A stretch of 64,000 bases of DNA from positions 1-64,000 of the forward strand of contig JBFLWP010000014.1 of assembly GCA_040757595.1 (NCBI GenBank). Direction: 5' to 3'. The translations under genes and the position numbers were made by a program. Shown piece by piece: positions 46,955-55,727 of this stretch. The notes beneath the pieces are model-generated. The model was not told where the DNA came from and searched no databases. It saw only the letters and a program-made list of their open reading frames with translations. Origin of the DNA: Nitrospirota bacterium (GTDB lineage Bacteria > Nitrospirota > Nitrospiria > Nitrospirales > Nitrospiraceae). Every line of letters begins with the position of its first letter. The first letter of the stretch is position 1.

Positions 46955-49201
46955 TCAGCTCAGCGCATTCAGCGCCGAGCCAGCCTTGAACCACGCAATC
47001 TGCTGTGCGGTCATGCTGTGGTTCGCCTGGATGGTGAGCGCGTGACCATCCGCCTTGTGGATCGTCACCTGCACCGGCTTGCCCGGAGCCAACGCGCTGA
47101 GCCCCGTCACGCTGATGCGGTCTTGCTGCTCGATCTTCTCGTAGTCCTTCGGGTCAGAGAAGGTCAACGCCAAGATCCCCTGTTTCTTGAGGTTGGTTTC
47201 GTGGATGCGGGCGAAGCTCTTGACCAGCACCACCTTCACGTTCAGGAAGCGGGGCGACATGGCCGCGTGCTCGCGGCTGCTCCCTTCGCCGTAGTTCTCG
47301 TCCCCGACGACCGCCGAGCCGATGCCCTTCTCCTTGTAGCGGCGGGCGATCTGGGCGATCGTGAGGCCCGACTCGCCGCTGAGCACGTCGGTCCCCTTGC
47401 CGGTCTCCGGAAAGAAGGCGTTGGTGGCGCCCAGGAACATGTTGTCGCTGATCTTGTCCAGGTGGCCCCGGTACTTGAGCCAGGGCCCCGCCGGCGAGAT
47501 GTGGTCCGTCGTCGTCTTGCCCTTGGTCTTGATCAGGAGCGGGAGCTTGACGAAGTCCTGCCCGTCCCAGCGCGGGAACGGCTGGAGAAGTTGCAGCCGC
47601 TCGCTGGCGGGAGGGATGTCCACCGTCAGGTTCTCGCCGTTTTCCGCCGGGGGCACGAAGCCCTCCTCGCCTTTGGCGAACCCCTTGGCCGGCAGCTCCT
47701 CGCCCTTGGGCGGCTCCAGCTTCAGGGGCTTGCCGTCCGCCCCCTTCAACGTGCCGTGGACCGGGTCGAAGCCCAGGTCGCCGGCGAGCGCGTAGGCGGT
47801 GACGATCTCCGGGCTGGCCAGGAACGAGAGGGTCTCGCTGACCCCGTCGTTGCGGCCGGGGAAGTTCCGGTTGAAGGAGCTCACGATCGAGTCGGCCCGG
47901 CCCTTCACCGCGTCCGCCCGCTTCCACTGGCCGATGCAGGGCCCGCAGGCGTTGGCGAGCACGGTCGCGCCGAGCTGCTCGAAGGTCTGCAGGAACCCGT
48001 CCCGCTTCATCGTGTGGTAGATCCGTTCGGAGCCGGGCGAGACGAGGAAGGCTGTCTTGGCCTTGAGCCCGGCCTTCAAGCCCTGCTGCGCCACGTGGGC
48101 CGCGCGGCTGATGTCCTCGTAGGACGAGTTGGTGCAGCTCCCGATCAGGGCCGCCTTGAGCTCCACCGGATAGCCCTTCTCCTTCGCCTCGGCCGCCATC
48201 TTGGAGACGGGACGGGCCAGGTCCGGCGTGTGGGGCCCGACCACGTGGGGCTCCAGCCGGGAGAGGTCGATCTCGACGACTTGGTCGAAATGCTTCTCCG
48301 GCGACTGGTACACCTCCGGATCGGCCACGAGCAACTCCCTGTTGGCGAGGGCCAGGTTCGCGATGTCCGCCCGGTCGGTCAGGTTCAGATAGTCCACCAT
48401 CTTCTGATCGAAGGGGAAGACCGAGGTGGTGGCGCCCAGCTCGGCCCCCATGTTCGTGATCGTGCCCTTGCCCGTGGCGCTGATCGTCCCGGCGCCGGGG
48501 CCGAAGTACTCCACGATCTTGTTCGTCCCGCCCTTGACGGTCAGGAGCCCGCACAGGTAGAGGATCACATCCTTGGGCGAGGCCCAGCCGCTCAGCTTGC
48601 CGGTCAGCTTCACGCCGATCAGCTTCGGGTGCAGCACCTCCCAGGGCAGCCCCGCCATCACCTCGCCCGCGTCCGCTCCGCCGACGCCGATCGCCAGCAT
48701 GCCGAGCCCGCCCCCGTTGGGGGTGTGGGAATCGGTCCCGATGATGAGCCCGCCGGGGAACGCGTAGTTCTCGAGCACCACCTGGTGGATGATGCCGGCG
48801 CCCGGCTTCCAGAAGCCGATCCCGTATTTCTTGGCCGAAGAGGCTAGGAAGTTGTAGACCTCGCGGTTCTCGTCGATCGCGCGCAGCAGGTCCTTCTCCG
48901 CCCCGACCTGCGCGCGGATCAGATGGTCGCAGTGGATCGTGCTCGGCACGGCCACCTGCTTCTTGCCCGCCTGCATGAACTGCAGCATGGCCATCTGAGC
49001 CGTGGCGTCCTGCATGGCGACCCGATCGGGCCGCAGGGCCAGCATCGCCTTGCCCCGCTCCCAGACCTGGGTGTCGAGGTTGTCCGCGTGGGCCACGAGG
49101 ATCTTCTCGGCCAGCGTGAGCCCGCGGCCGAACTGCTTGCGCGTCTTGGCCAGCTTCTCCGGCATCGAGGCATAGAGTTTTTTCGCGATATCGAGCGACA
49201 T
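46955..49201 (-). CDS. acn: Aconitate hydratase (mitochondrial/AcnA-like type)
   Basis: 748 aa. [4Fe-4S] cysteines in IGSCTNSSYEDISRAA (about 380) and ANACGPCIGQWKR (about 425); substrate-binding IIGTDSHTPNGGGLGMLAIGVGGADA (about 165) and swivel domain VVGDENYGEGSSREHAA (about 640). Interconverts citrate and isocitrate. It carries citrate/isocitrate chemistry between ATP-citrate lyase (aclAB upstream) and icd (downstream). The sequence resembles the bacterial/mitochondrial ACO2-like branch rather than AcnB. Confidence 0.96.
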   Translation of the reverse strand: MSLDIAKKLYASMPEKLAKTRKQFGRGLTLAEKILVAHADNLDTQVWERGKAMLALRPDRVAMQDATAQMAMLQFMQAGKKQVAVPSTIHCDHLIRAQVGAEKDLLRAIDENREVYNFLASSAKKYGIGFWKPGAGIIHQVVLENYAFPGGLIIGTDSHTPNGGGLGMLAIGVGGADAGEVMAGLPWEVLHPKLIGVKLTGKLSGWASPKDVILYLCGLLTVKGGTNKIVEYFGPGAGTISATGKGTITNMGAELGATTSVFPFDQKMVDYLNLTDRADIANLALANRELLVADPEVYQSPEKHFDQVVEIDLSRLEPHVVGPHTPDLARPVSKMAAEAKEKGYPVELKAALIGSCTNSSYEDISRAAHVAQQGLKAGLKAKTAFLVSPGSERIYHTMKRDGFLQTFEQLGATVLANACGPCIGQWKRADAVKGRADSIVSSFNRNFPGRNDGVSETLSFLASPEIVTAYALAGDLGFDPVHGTLKGADGKPLKLEPPKGEELPAKGFAKGEEGFVPPAENGENLTVDIPPASERLQLLQPFPRWDGQDFVKLPLLIKTKGKTTTDHISPAGPWLKYRGHLDKISDNMFLGATNAFFPETGKGTDVLSGESGLTIAQIARRYKEKGIGSAVVGDENYGEGSSREHAAMSPRFLNVKVVLVKSFARIHETNLKKQGILALTFSDPKDYEKIEQQDRISVTGLSALAPGKPVQVTIHKADGHALTIQANHSMTAQQIAWFKAGSALNALS

Positions 49202-49225
49202 ATCCTCTCCCTTAGCAGAGCCGAT

Positions 49226-49295
49226 CGCTTATAGTGTATAGCTTATGGCAAGAAGGGTCTTGGACGCTCCCGCCATAGGCCATGAGCCATAGGCT
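49226..49295. repeat. Intergenic word repeat (GCTTATGGC / GCCATAGGC)
   Basis: Between aclA and acn. Left CGCTTATAGTGTATAGC, GCTTATGGC (49241-49249); right GCCATAGGC (49272-49280), GAGCCATAGGCTCC. The third member of the family at 31362-31474 and 42092-42203. Confidence 0.65.
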
Positions 49296-49296
49296 C

Positions 49297-51123
49297 CTAT
49301 TTTAGCGGCGGCGCTTCCCTGCGCTTCGGGGCCGCGTAGTTCACCAAATAGTCGAACAGGCGGATCAGGCGGCTGTCTTGCCGCTTCTGGTCCGTCCAAT
49401 GGCCGATCAGGCCGATCGTGCGGGCTAGGATGAAGAACCCGTTGAGGCTCTCCACCGGGAACCCGATGTCCACGAGCACCGCGGCCATGGTCCCGTCCAC
49501 GTTCAGGATCAGGTTCTCCTTCTTGGCCGAGGTGACCTTCTCGACCTCCAGCGCGAAGTCCAGGTGCGGGGTCTTCATGCTCAGGCTCTTGACGTAGCCG
49601 ACCAGCTCCTTCACGCGCTTGTCCGGATTGCGGACGCTCTTGACCCGGTGGCCGATGCCAGGCACCGGACCGACGTTCTTCTTCATGTAGGCCAGGAACT
49701 CGTCCACGGTCATCCGGTTCTCGACCGCGTACTTGAACCAGCGGCCCGCGTCGGTCACCGCCCCGCCGAAACGCGGGCCGATCATGATGAGGCCCGCGGC
49801 CACCGCCTGGGACATGCCGATGCCGGCGCAGGCGGCGATGATCGTGGTCAGCGCGCCGCTCACGCAGGGCCCGTGGTCGGCCGACAGGATGAGGATCCGC
49901 TTGATGATCTCGGCTTCCTGTTTCGAGACGAGCCGCTTGTCCCAAAGGAGCCCGATGACGTGGGGAATGTCGTAGCCCTTGTTGATGAGGTCGGAGGCGG
50001 CGTAGCCGTCGTAGCAGGGCTCCTCGCCGCGGTCGTCGCTGATCGTGGTCTTGATCAACGGAGCGACCATGACCTCGCCGGTCTTCATGCCCTCCTCGAC
50101 GGTCTTGGGCAGCTTGGGCAGGTCGGCGGGGCTGAGGTCCGGCACCGGCACGACCTGGCCGGTCTTGACCAGCTCCTCGTACGTCGCCTTGATCGCCGGG
50201 CCCAGCGCGCCGAAGGTCTCCGGCACGAGCGCGCCGGCCTTCCGGAGCGCGTCGGACTTGGCGCGGGCCGAGCCCTCGCCCTTCATGCCCTCCTTGGCCC
50301 CGGCGTGGCCGAACTTCATGCCCTTGGGCAGGCTCTCCTGGCAGAAGCCGGAGACGACGGCGAGCAGCTTGATCCGGCGCTTCTTGGCCCCGTACCATTC
50401 GGCCGCCCGCTCCTCCAGGTCGCCGCCCATCTCGCCGACGATGACCACCGCCTTGGTCTGGGGATCCTGCTCGAACTTCTCCAGATAGGACACGTAATCG
50501 GTGCCGGGATAGGCGTCCCCGCCGATCCCGATCGCGGTCGTGATCCCGTCCGCGAACTGGGAGCAGATCCAGATGATCTCGTTGGAGAGGCCGCCCGACT
50601 TGGTGATGACGCCGAACGAGCCCTCGCGGTAGAGCTTGCAGGCCACGAGGTTGTCGAAGGCGCCGCCGATCACGCCCAGCCGGCACTGGCCGGCCGAGAC
50701 GATCCCGATCGAGGAGGGACCGTTGAAGGTCTTGCCGAGCTTGATCGCGTGGCGGGCCAGGAGCTTCGCGTCCTTCTCCGGCACGCCCTCGGTGATCATC
50801 GAGACGAGCTGGACCCGGGGATCGTTGAGCGCCTCCATGCCGGCCGCGCAGGCCCGGTCCGCGCCGATGTAGACGAGGCTCGTGTTGATCTGGGGATGGG
50901 CGGCCGTGGCCTCGGCCACGCCCCTGTAGATTGGGATGGTCAGCAGGCCGCTCCCGTAGGGCACCTCGTTCGTCTTGCCGGCGTCGGGGGGATAGACGAA
51001 AGCGTCCACGTTGAGCGGCCGCTTGATCATGTAGCAGAACTCCGCCATCCGCCGCGCGGCGTTCAGGCCGGCCGCGCCGCCCTGGATCACGACCCGCGTG
51101 TCCTTGTTCGCCAGAATGCTCAT
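49297..51123 (-). CDS. aclA: ATP-citrate lyase, alpha subunit (AclA)
   Basis: 608 aa. N-terminal CoA-ligase part (SILANKDTRVVIQGGAAGLN, SVGIVSAGQC-like SIGIVSAGQCRLGVIGG, phosphohistidine in KFGHAGAKEGMKG about 290) fused to a citrate-synthase-like C-terminal domain (SADHGPCVSGALTTIIAACAG; GPVPGIGHRVKSVRNPD; the conserved His-containing GHWTDQKRQDSRLIRL). Key rTCA enzyme: splits citrate to acetyl-CoA and oxaloacetate with ATP and CoA. Encoded just downstream of aclB. Confidence 0.97.
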   Translation of the reverse strand: MSILANKDTRVVIQGGAAGLNAARRMAEFCYMIKRPLNVDAFVYPPDAGKTNEVPYGSGLLTIPIYRGVAEATAAHPQINTSLVYIGADRACAAGMEALNDPRVQLVSMITEGVPEKDAKLLARHAIKLGKTFNGPSSIGIVSAGQCRLGVIGGAFDNLVACKLYREGSFGVITKSGGLSNEIIWICSQFADGITTAIGIGGDAYPGTDYVSYLEKFEQDPQTKAVVIVGEMGGDLEERAAEWYGAKKRRIKLLAVVSGFCQESLPKGMKFGHAGAKEGMKGEGSARAKSDALRKAGALVPETFGALGPAIKATYEELVKTGQVVPVPDLSPADLPKLPKTVEEGMKTGEVMVAPLIKTTISDDRGEEPCYDGYAASDLINKGYDIPHVIGLLWDKRLVSKQEAEIIKRILILSADHGPCVSGALTTIIAACAGIGMSQAVAAGLIMIGPRFGGAVTDAGRWFKYAVENRMTVDEFLAYMKKNVGPVPGIGHRVKSVRNPDKRVKELVGYVKSLSMKTPHLDFALEVEKVTSAKKENLILNVDGTMAAVLVDIGFPVESLNGFFILARTIGLIGHWTDQKRQDSRLIRLFDYLVNYAAPKRREAPPLK

Positions 51124-51129
51124 CTCCCT

Positions 51130-51215
51130 ACCTCAATGATGAAGGCTGAACGATGAATGATGAGCGGTTGGAAGATGGTTTCCCACGCCCATCATTCAGC
51201 GTTCACCGTTCAGCG
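51130..51215. repeat. Intergenic inverted word repeat (GCTGAACGATGAATGATG family)
   Basis: Between aclB and aclA: left AATGATGAAGGCTGAACG, ATGAATGATGAGCGG; right CATCATTCAGCGTTCACC, GTTCAGCG at the aclB end. GCTGAACG/CGTTCAGC and TGAATGATG/CATCATTCA are exact complements. Words recur at 55360 and 56090. Confidence 0.7.
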
Positions 51216-52412
51216 TTTGTTTTGCAGCGCCATGTCCACGATGTCGGTGAGCGGGGTGTGCCGGTCGAAGACGTGGATGTCGAAGCCCTCCTCGCGGAGC
51301 GCGCGCATCGCGTCCAGCCCCTCCTTCTCGCGCGGGCCGCCGCGTCGCACCCAGATCTTGACGCCGTTCAGCTTCCCTTCCGCCTTGGCCTTGCGGAACC
51401 CGGCGATGATGCCGCCGAAGGTCTTCTTCACGTCGGTGAAGTTGGCGATCGCGCCGCCGACCACGATGTTCTTGATGCCGGGCAGGGAGCAGACCTTCTC
51501 GGTCAGCACCTCGACGGCCCAATCGGGCGGGTCTCCGGAATATTCGGCGTAGTTGGCCAGCTTGCCGCCCCGGGCCACCACCGCGTCGGAATAGTAGACG
51601 CTGGCCCCTCCGCCGGCCGGCAGCATGGCCGTGTCGCCGCCCGGAATCTCGATGAACTTGACCGAGCCCTTGATCTTGGAATCCACGGCCATGACCTCGA
51701 GCTCGTGCTTCGTGTAGGCCCGGCCGAACTCCGCGGCGAACGGGAAGTCCCAATCCGGGTGGCGGAACTTGGCGTCGGCGTCCAGCAGCGTGACCGCGTC
51801 GAGCGCGACCAACTGGCCGTCGTCCTCGCGCGCCACGACCGGGTTCACTTCGAGGTACTGGGCGTCCTCGCTGTCGAAGCAGGCGAAAAGCTTGCCAGCA
51901 AACTCGGCCATCTTCTTGGCCAGCGGCCCGGAAAATCCGGCTTCCTTGGCCAGCTTCTCCAGGGCCTCGTCGGAGGGCTTGGCCCCCACCTCCAGGGACA
52001 GGCGCTTGACCCTGTCCCAGTTGGCCTCCACCTCGATGCCGCCGCAGTTGGCCACGAGGATGTCGGCGCCCTCGCGCGTGGACTTCACCGCCGCGTAATA
52101 CTCCTCCTTGTGAGGGATCATCTCGGAGACGATCACCTGGGAGACCGTGATGCTCCCGACCTGCCGGCCGAGCATCTCCTTGACCGCCGCCTGGGCTCCC
52201 TTGACGTCCAACCCGACCTTCACGAGGCCGAGCTTGAAGCGGGAGCCGAGCGCCTCGTGCGCCTTGGCGACGAGCTTGCTCTTCTGCATCCAGTCGTTGG
52301 CTTTGGCCAGTTGGTCGAACTGCTCGACCGACGTGACGACCACGTAGTTGGGCACCGAGATGCCCCACTTCTTCATCAGGCCCATCCCGGGCCCTTCAAG
52401 CACCTTGGCCAT
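51210..52412 (-). CDS. aclB: ATP-citrate lyase, beta subunit (AclB)
   Basis: 400 aa. ATP-grasp plus CoA-ligase domains (VAKAHEALGSRFKLGLVKVGLDVKGA; ILVANCGGIEVEANWDRV; FIEIPGGDTAMLPAGGGASVYYSDAVVARGGKLANYAEYSGDPP; NIVVGGAIANFTDVKKTFGGIIAG). Binds ATP and citrate in the two-subunit ACL. First gene of the eight-gene rTCA run on this strand; upstream lies a 270-nt region with no gene and a run of pyrimidine-rich sequence. Confidence 0.95.
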   Translation of the reverse strand: MAKVLEGPGMGLMKKWGISVPNYVVVTSVEQFDQLAKANDWMQKSKLVAKAHEALGSRFKLGLVKVGLDVKGAQAAVKEMLGRQVGSITVSQVIVSEMIPHKEEYYAAVKSTREGADILVANCGGIEVEANWDRVKRLSLEVGAKPSDEALEKLAKEAGFSGPLAKKMAEFAGKLFACFDSEDAQYLEVNPVVAREDDGQLVALDAVTLLDADAKFRHPDWDFPFAAEFGRAYTKHELEVMAVDSKIKGSVKFIEIPGGDTAMLPAGGGASVYYSDAVVARGGKLANYAEYSGDPPDWAVEVLTEKVCSLPGIKNIVVGGAIANFTDVKKTFGGIIAGFRKAKAEGKLNGVKIWVRRGGPREKEGLDAMRALREEGFDIHVFDRHTPLTDIVDMALQNKR

Positions 52413-52685
52413 GGGGTTTCCTCTCTTGACAGACCAAACCGGTCCGAACGGGCTATCGCATGGAAGCGCTGGATTCTAGAGAGATTCTGGGCTGCTGACA
52501 ATCACCCAAAGGGCCTATTTTTCCAGGACAATGGCCCTATCCCCTGCGGGTCGCGAAGGCGGTAGCCTGGTACGCGGAGCCGTAAAGGTAAGCGCTAACT
52601 ATAGGGAAAATCAAGGCGGGGTGTCAAGGTGACAGAGGGGCAGGAAACCGTGAAGAGAGCTTCTTCACGAGCCGGTGAAGCCACC

Positions 52686-53519
52686 TTATTTCCGTTGGCA
52701 GGTCGGGCAGTAGAAGGAGCTGCGTTTGCTGGCATCCGCCAGCCGGCGGATGACCGCCCCGCAGCCGGAGGGACAGGGGAGGCCGGCCTTGTCGTAGACC
52801 CGGTGCCGGTCCTGGAACCGGCCTCTCGCTCCGTCAGGGGCGAGAAAATCCCGCACGCTGGAGCCCCCGCGGCCGACGGCCTCGGTCAGCACCTCCCGCA
52901 TGGCCTCGTAGAGCCGTTTGATCGTCGGCTCGCGCAGACGCGACGCGAGACGATGGGGGTGCAGCCCGGCCCGGTGGAGGATCTCGCTCGCATAGATGTT
53001 GCCGATGCCGGCGATGGCCTGCTGGTGCATGAGCAGCGCCTTCAGCCTCCCCCGGCGGGCCCTCACCAGATCCCGGAAATCCTCCCAGGTGACGGACAGG
53101 GGGTCGCAGCCGAACCGCCTGGCCGTGAACCGCTCGAGACCGGCCCGGTCAAGCAGGTACACCCGGCCGAAGCGCCGGGGGTTCCAGTAGTGCAACTCCG
53201 GCTCCTTGCCCCCGTCCAGCGACAGGATCAGGTGCGTGTGCTTGCGGTAGCGGGGGTCCGGCGGCTTGAACAGCAGGAGCCCGGTCATCCCCAACTCCGC
53301 CACCAGGTAGCGGGTTTCGGCTCCCCGTGAAGCGGCCAGCACCACGCTCTTCCCGCGCCGCTCCACCGCGGAGAGGACCGCCCCCCGATACCAGTCCAAT
53401 GTCGCCAGCCCCTGCCGTACGATGTCCGACCGTCCGACCCAGCAGCCCCTGATCGTCGTTCCCAGCAGACGTTCCCCGAGCTGGTTCGCCACCACTTCCG
53501 CTTCAGGCAACTCCGGCAT
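52686..53519 (-). CDS. mutM: Formamidopyrimidine-DNA glycosylase
   Basis: 277 aa. N-terminal catalytic PELPE (Pro2, Glu3), RRGKSVVLA Lys-containing loop, H2TH region (HQQAIAGIGNIYASEILHRAGLHPHR) and a C-terminal zinc finger CPSGC...CPTCQ. Removes oxidised purines such as 8-oxoG in base excision repair and cuts the abasic strand. Directly downstream (3 nt) of the uracil-DNA glycosylase gene, a small repair unit. Confidence 0.96.
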   Translation of the reverse strand: MPELPEAEVVANQLGERLLGTTIRGCWVGRSDIVRQGLATLDWYRGAVLSAVERRGKSVVLAASRGAETRYLVAELGMTGLLLFKPPDPRYRKHTHLILSLDGGKEPELHYWNPRRFGRVYLLDRAGLERFTARRFGCDPLSVTWEDFRDLVRARRGRLKALLMHQQAIAGIGNIYASEILHRAGLHPHRLASRLREPTIKRLYEAMREVLTEAVGRGGSSVRDFLAPDGARGRFQDRHRVYDKAGLPCPSGCGAVIRRLADASKRSSFYCPTCQRK

Positions 53520-53522
53520 CTT

Positions 53523-54233
53523 TCACCGTGACGGGCGACGCATGACGGGTGATCGGCGATCGAGTTGCATGATCAAGCGGCAAAACGTCTGCGTGAGGCT
53601 CTCTTCAAACGCGCTCAGGGAAGGATAGTGCCTCAGGATCGTCCGACGGTTCCGAGGGGACGGGTGGGGAAACGAAAGGACCTTGGGGGCCGACCCCGGC
53701 GCCATCCGCCCGATCGCACCGGCCACCCCCTCGGCCGCGAGCTTGCCGAAGGTCACGACCACCGAGGGGTTGAGGACCGTCATCTCGCGCAGGAGAAAGC
53801 CCGCGCAGGCCCTGACCTCGGCCTGTCTCGGCGAGCGGTTGGCACGCGGATTCCCCGGCCGGGCCGGATGACACTTGACCACGTCCGTCATGTAAAAGAG
53901 GTCCTCGAGGTCCCGGCAGCGGGCATGGCCGACCAGGCGGAGCGCCCGTCGAACGAACAACCCGGCCGGTCCGGTGAACCGGCGACGGTTCTTCCAGCTC
54001 ACGTAGCCCGGCGCCTCCCCCACCAGCAGATAACCGGTGGCCGACGTGCCGTAGGCCCGGCGGCCGAAGCGGCGCCAAGGGCGCATCGTGGGACAGAGGG
54101 CGCAGCAGGCGACGTCGCTCTGCAGAAGGAGCAGACCGGAGGGGACGGCTGGGCGTCGGTCCGGGTAGGGGGTGCGGCTAGATCCGAGAGGGGGCCGCTC
54201 CCGGCATTGACGGCTGGCCTTGTCCCTGCCCAT
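53523..54233 (-). CDS. Uracil-DNA glycosylase, Fe-S (family 4/5-like)
   Basis: About 236 aa from ATG 54233 (an in-frame start at 54338 would lie deeper in the phosphatase gene; no closer ATG/GTG/TTG exists). Cluster cysteines CALCP near the start plus VKCHPA and RACAGF; motif GEAPGYVSWKNRRRFTGPAGLFV and the C-terminal FPHPSPRNR. Excises uracil from DNA, a need in G+C-rich genomes with deaminated cytosine. The 5' end overlaps the upstream phosphatase by 56 nt; the 3' end contains GTGACGGGTGATCGG-type repeat words, so its last residues are atypical. Confidence 0.85.
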   Translation of the reverse strand: MGRDKASRQCRERPPLGSSRTPYPDRRPAVPSGLLLLQSDVACCALCPTMRPWRRFGRRAYGTSATGYLLVGEAPGYVSWKNRRRFTGPAGLFVRRALRLVGHARCRDLEDLFYMTDVVKCHPARPGNPRANRSPRQAEVRACAGFLLREMTVLNPSVVVTFGKLAAEGVAGAIGRMAPGSAPKVLSFPHPSPRNRRTILRHYPSLSAFEESLTQTFCRLIMQLDRRSPVMRRPSR

Positions 54234-54642
54234 CGCGTCCCTGCCTGAGCTGCCGCACCCGCTCGATGGTTCGTTCGAGATGGGGGATGGGGGTGGCGCC
54301 GGGGCGCCGCGCCCTGAGCAGACTCTCGGCCTCGGCATACTTCATCCCTTTGACGAGCACCAGGTAGGCGATCGCCATCGAAACCGAGCGGCCCATGCCG
54401 GCCCGGCAGCAGACCATGATGCGCGCATTGGGCGGCTGCTGCTCGAGCCAGTCCACGGCTTCCTTGACGTCCGCCGGGCTCGCTTCGCTGTATTCTTTGA
54501 ACGGGATATGGTGATAGGCCACGCCCCTCGGCGGCTTGATGTTGTGCTCTCCGGAGAGGAACAGCACGCTGTTGACGAAGGGCGGCGGCTTCTGGGCGTC
54601 GTCAACGTTGCCCACCAGGAGCTTTTCGTTCACGAAGTGCAT
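54178..54642 (-). CDS. Dual-specificity protein phosphatase-like
   Basis: 154 aa cysteine phosphatase: P-loop CRAGMGRSVS (CX5R, about residue 79-88), general acid region in the preceding HIPFKEYSEA loop, and MAIAYLVLVKGMKYAEAESLLRARRP typical of DSPs. Would remove phosphate from Ser/Thr/Tyr proteins or small molecules; target unknown. Its 3' end overlaps the glycosylase start. Confidence 0.85.
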   Translation of the reverse strand: MHFVNEKLLVGNVDDAQKPPPFVNSVLFLSGEHNIKPPRGVAYHHIPFKEYSEASPADVKEAVDWLEQQPPNARIMVCCRAGMGRSVSMAIAYLVLVKGMKYAEAESLLRARRPGATPIPHLERTIERVRQLRQGRDGQGQGQPSMPGAAPSRI

Positions 54643-54688
54643 GGGGCAGAGCTTATATCAAAAACCGGCGGGCTGGGTCAAAGCATGA

Positions 54689-54718
54689 TTGCGGACCGCC
54701 GGAAAGGCCCGGTATACT
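54689..54718 (+). promoter_or_regulatory. Sigma70-type promoter of the zinc-ribbon gene
   Basis: TTGCGG (54689-54694), 18-nt spacer, TATACT (54713-54718), leader of about 33 nt. Confidence 0.6.
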
Positions 54719-54757
54719 GCGTTGCCGTCATTCTATCGCGTCAGGGAGCCGTTGACC

Positions 54758-55120
54758 ATGGCCACCACCCTCAGCGTCGAGCAGGTCGAGGCCCGGCTCG
54801 GCACGGTCCGGTGCGCCGTCTGCAAGAAGAGCCGGTTCACGATCGACCGCCGGACCATGCAGCCGGACGGCGAGTGGAAGGGCGCGTGCCTCTCCTGCCG
54901 CTATACCTTCCCCGTCCACACGGACATGGAGTTCTACCTCCGCACCCAGCCGGACGTGCCGTACCGGCTCAAGGAGATCACCTGCCCGGCCTGCGAGCAC
55001 CGGGGGGTAGAATTGGATTTCCGCATCGTCATGTCGGTCCGCGAGGCGATTTACTTCGTCACCTGCAAGGCCTGCAAGCATCAGTTTCCCGAGCAATCCT
55101 CTCTCGAAGTCTTCGAATAA
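54758..55120 (+). CDS. Small protein with four CxxC pairs (zinc ribbons)
   Basis: 120 aa from ATG 54758; the longer frame overlaps the promoter. Four CxxC pairs: CAVC, CLSC, CPAC and CKAC, arranged as two zinc-ribbon sites, first near residues 20-50, second near 77-107. No enzyme motif and no family I can name. Promoter with TATACT lies just upstream, so it begins its own transcript. Confidence 0.75.
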   Translation: MATTLSVEQVEARLGTVRCAVCKKSRFTIDRRTMQPDGEWKGACLSCRYTFPVHTDMEFYLRTQPDVPYRLKEITCPACEHRGVELDFRIVMSVREAIYFVTCKACKHQFPEQSSLEVFE

Positions 55121-55153
55121 CCGGCTTGTCTACTGCCTTCCGGGGATTTCGTG

Positions 55154-55159
55154 TATACT
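55154..55159 (+). promoter_or_regulatory. -10 element for a possibly leaderless transcript
   Basis: TATACT at 55154-55159 lies exactly 7 nt before the ATG at 55166, so transcription would start on the start codon. No good -35 at 17 nt (TTGTCT at 55126 is 22 nt away). Confidence 0.4.
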
Positions 55160-55165
55160 GAACCC

Positions 55166-55348
55166 ATGACTTCCCCGAAGCCCCCAACCTCACCGGCCCC
55201 TCAACCCGAGGGCTCCAAACCCCGCAAGGAGATTCCGCTCGTCTCGGTCCCCAACGACCGGGACATGATCGCCGACGAGATGGCCGAGCTCTTCGACGAG
55301 GACAAGGTCACCCACGAGCACGGCTCCTCCGAACCCGAAGCGGATTAA
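55166..55348 (+). CDS. Small acidic hypothetical protein
   Basis: 60 aa (from ATG 55166; GTG 55151 would overlap the -10 box). Pro-rich N-terminus (PPTSPAPQPEGSKPRK), then VPNDRDMIADEMAELFDEDKVTHEH, an acidic amphipathic helix. Not recognised. Supported mainly by the consistent frame, the promoter and the absence of any other gene here. Confidence 0.5.
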   Translation: MTSPKPPTSPAPQPEGSKPRKEIPLVSVPNDRDMIADEMAELFDEDKVTHEHGSSEPEAD

Positions 55349-55359
55349 TCACAACCAAT

Positions 55360-55434
55360 GCTGAGCGATGAGTGCTGAATGATGAATGGCGGAGGTGCGT
55401 CTGCGGCCTCACCGACCAGCCTTGTTGAGCAACC
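55360..55434 (+). repeat. Direct repeat 1 flanking the toxin-antitoxin pair
   Basis: Begins GCTGAGCGATGAGTGCTGAA, continues TGATGAATGGCGGA, GCGTCTGCGGCC and ends near AACC. The copy at 56090-56165 has the same order with a few substitutions and 2-nt indels. Confidence 0.8.
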
Positions 55435-55466
55435 TGTAGAAGCCCCAGCTATGTCGTCACCGTGGA

Positions 55467-55727
55467 TCAGGGATTGTCGAGAATGGCGTGCGGACCGATC
55501 ACGCGGAGGCGAAGGCCGCCCTCGATTTTCTCGAAGGTGAACCGATGGGCCATGTCGATGCTGGCCTCCCAAATGCCCTCGGTTCCCTTGATGCGTTTGA
55601 CGCGCAGCGACGGATGCGTCAGGTTGGAGGAGACAAGCAGTTCCAACTTCTGCTGAAACTGCCGTTGAACGTCCGGCGGGAGCTTCTTGTAGGCTCTGTC
55701 GAAGCGCGGCGAGCGGACAATGATCAT
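55467..55727 (-). CDS. RelE/ParE-superfamily toxin
   Basis: 86 aa. MIIVRSPRFDRAYKKLPPDVQRQFQQKLELL followed by HPSLRVKRIKGTEGIWEASIDMAHRFTFEKIEG matches the RelE/YafQ fold (helix pair, then strands with basic RxxRI and late Arg/Phe). Likely a ribosome-dependent mRNA endonuclease or gyrase poison; which one is not decidable. Its ATG overlaps the antitoxin stop by 4 nt. Codon use is close to neighbours. Confidence 0.85.
   Translation of the reverse strand: MIIVRSPRFDRAYKKLPPDVQRQFQQKLELLVSSNLTHPSLRVKRIKGTEGIWEASIDMAHRFTFEKIEGGLRLRVIGPHAILDNP

Noticed and set aside
53523-54338. Longer start (54338) for the uracil-DNA glycosylase
   Set aside because: The added 35 residues are Pro/Ser/Arg-rich shadow of the phosphatase gene.
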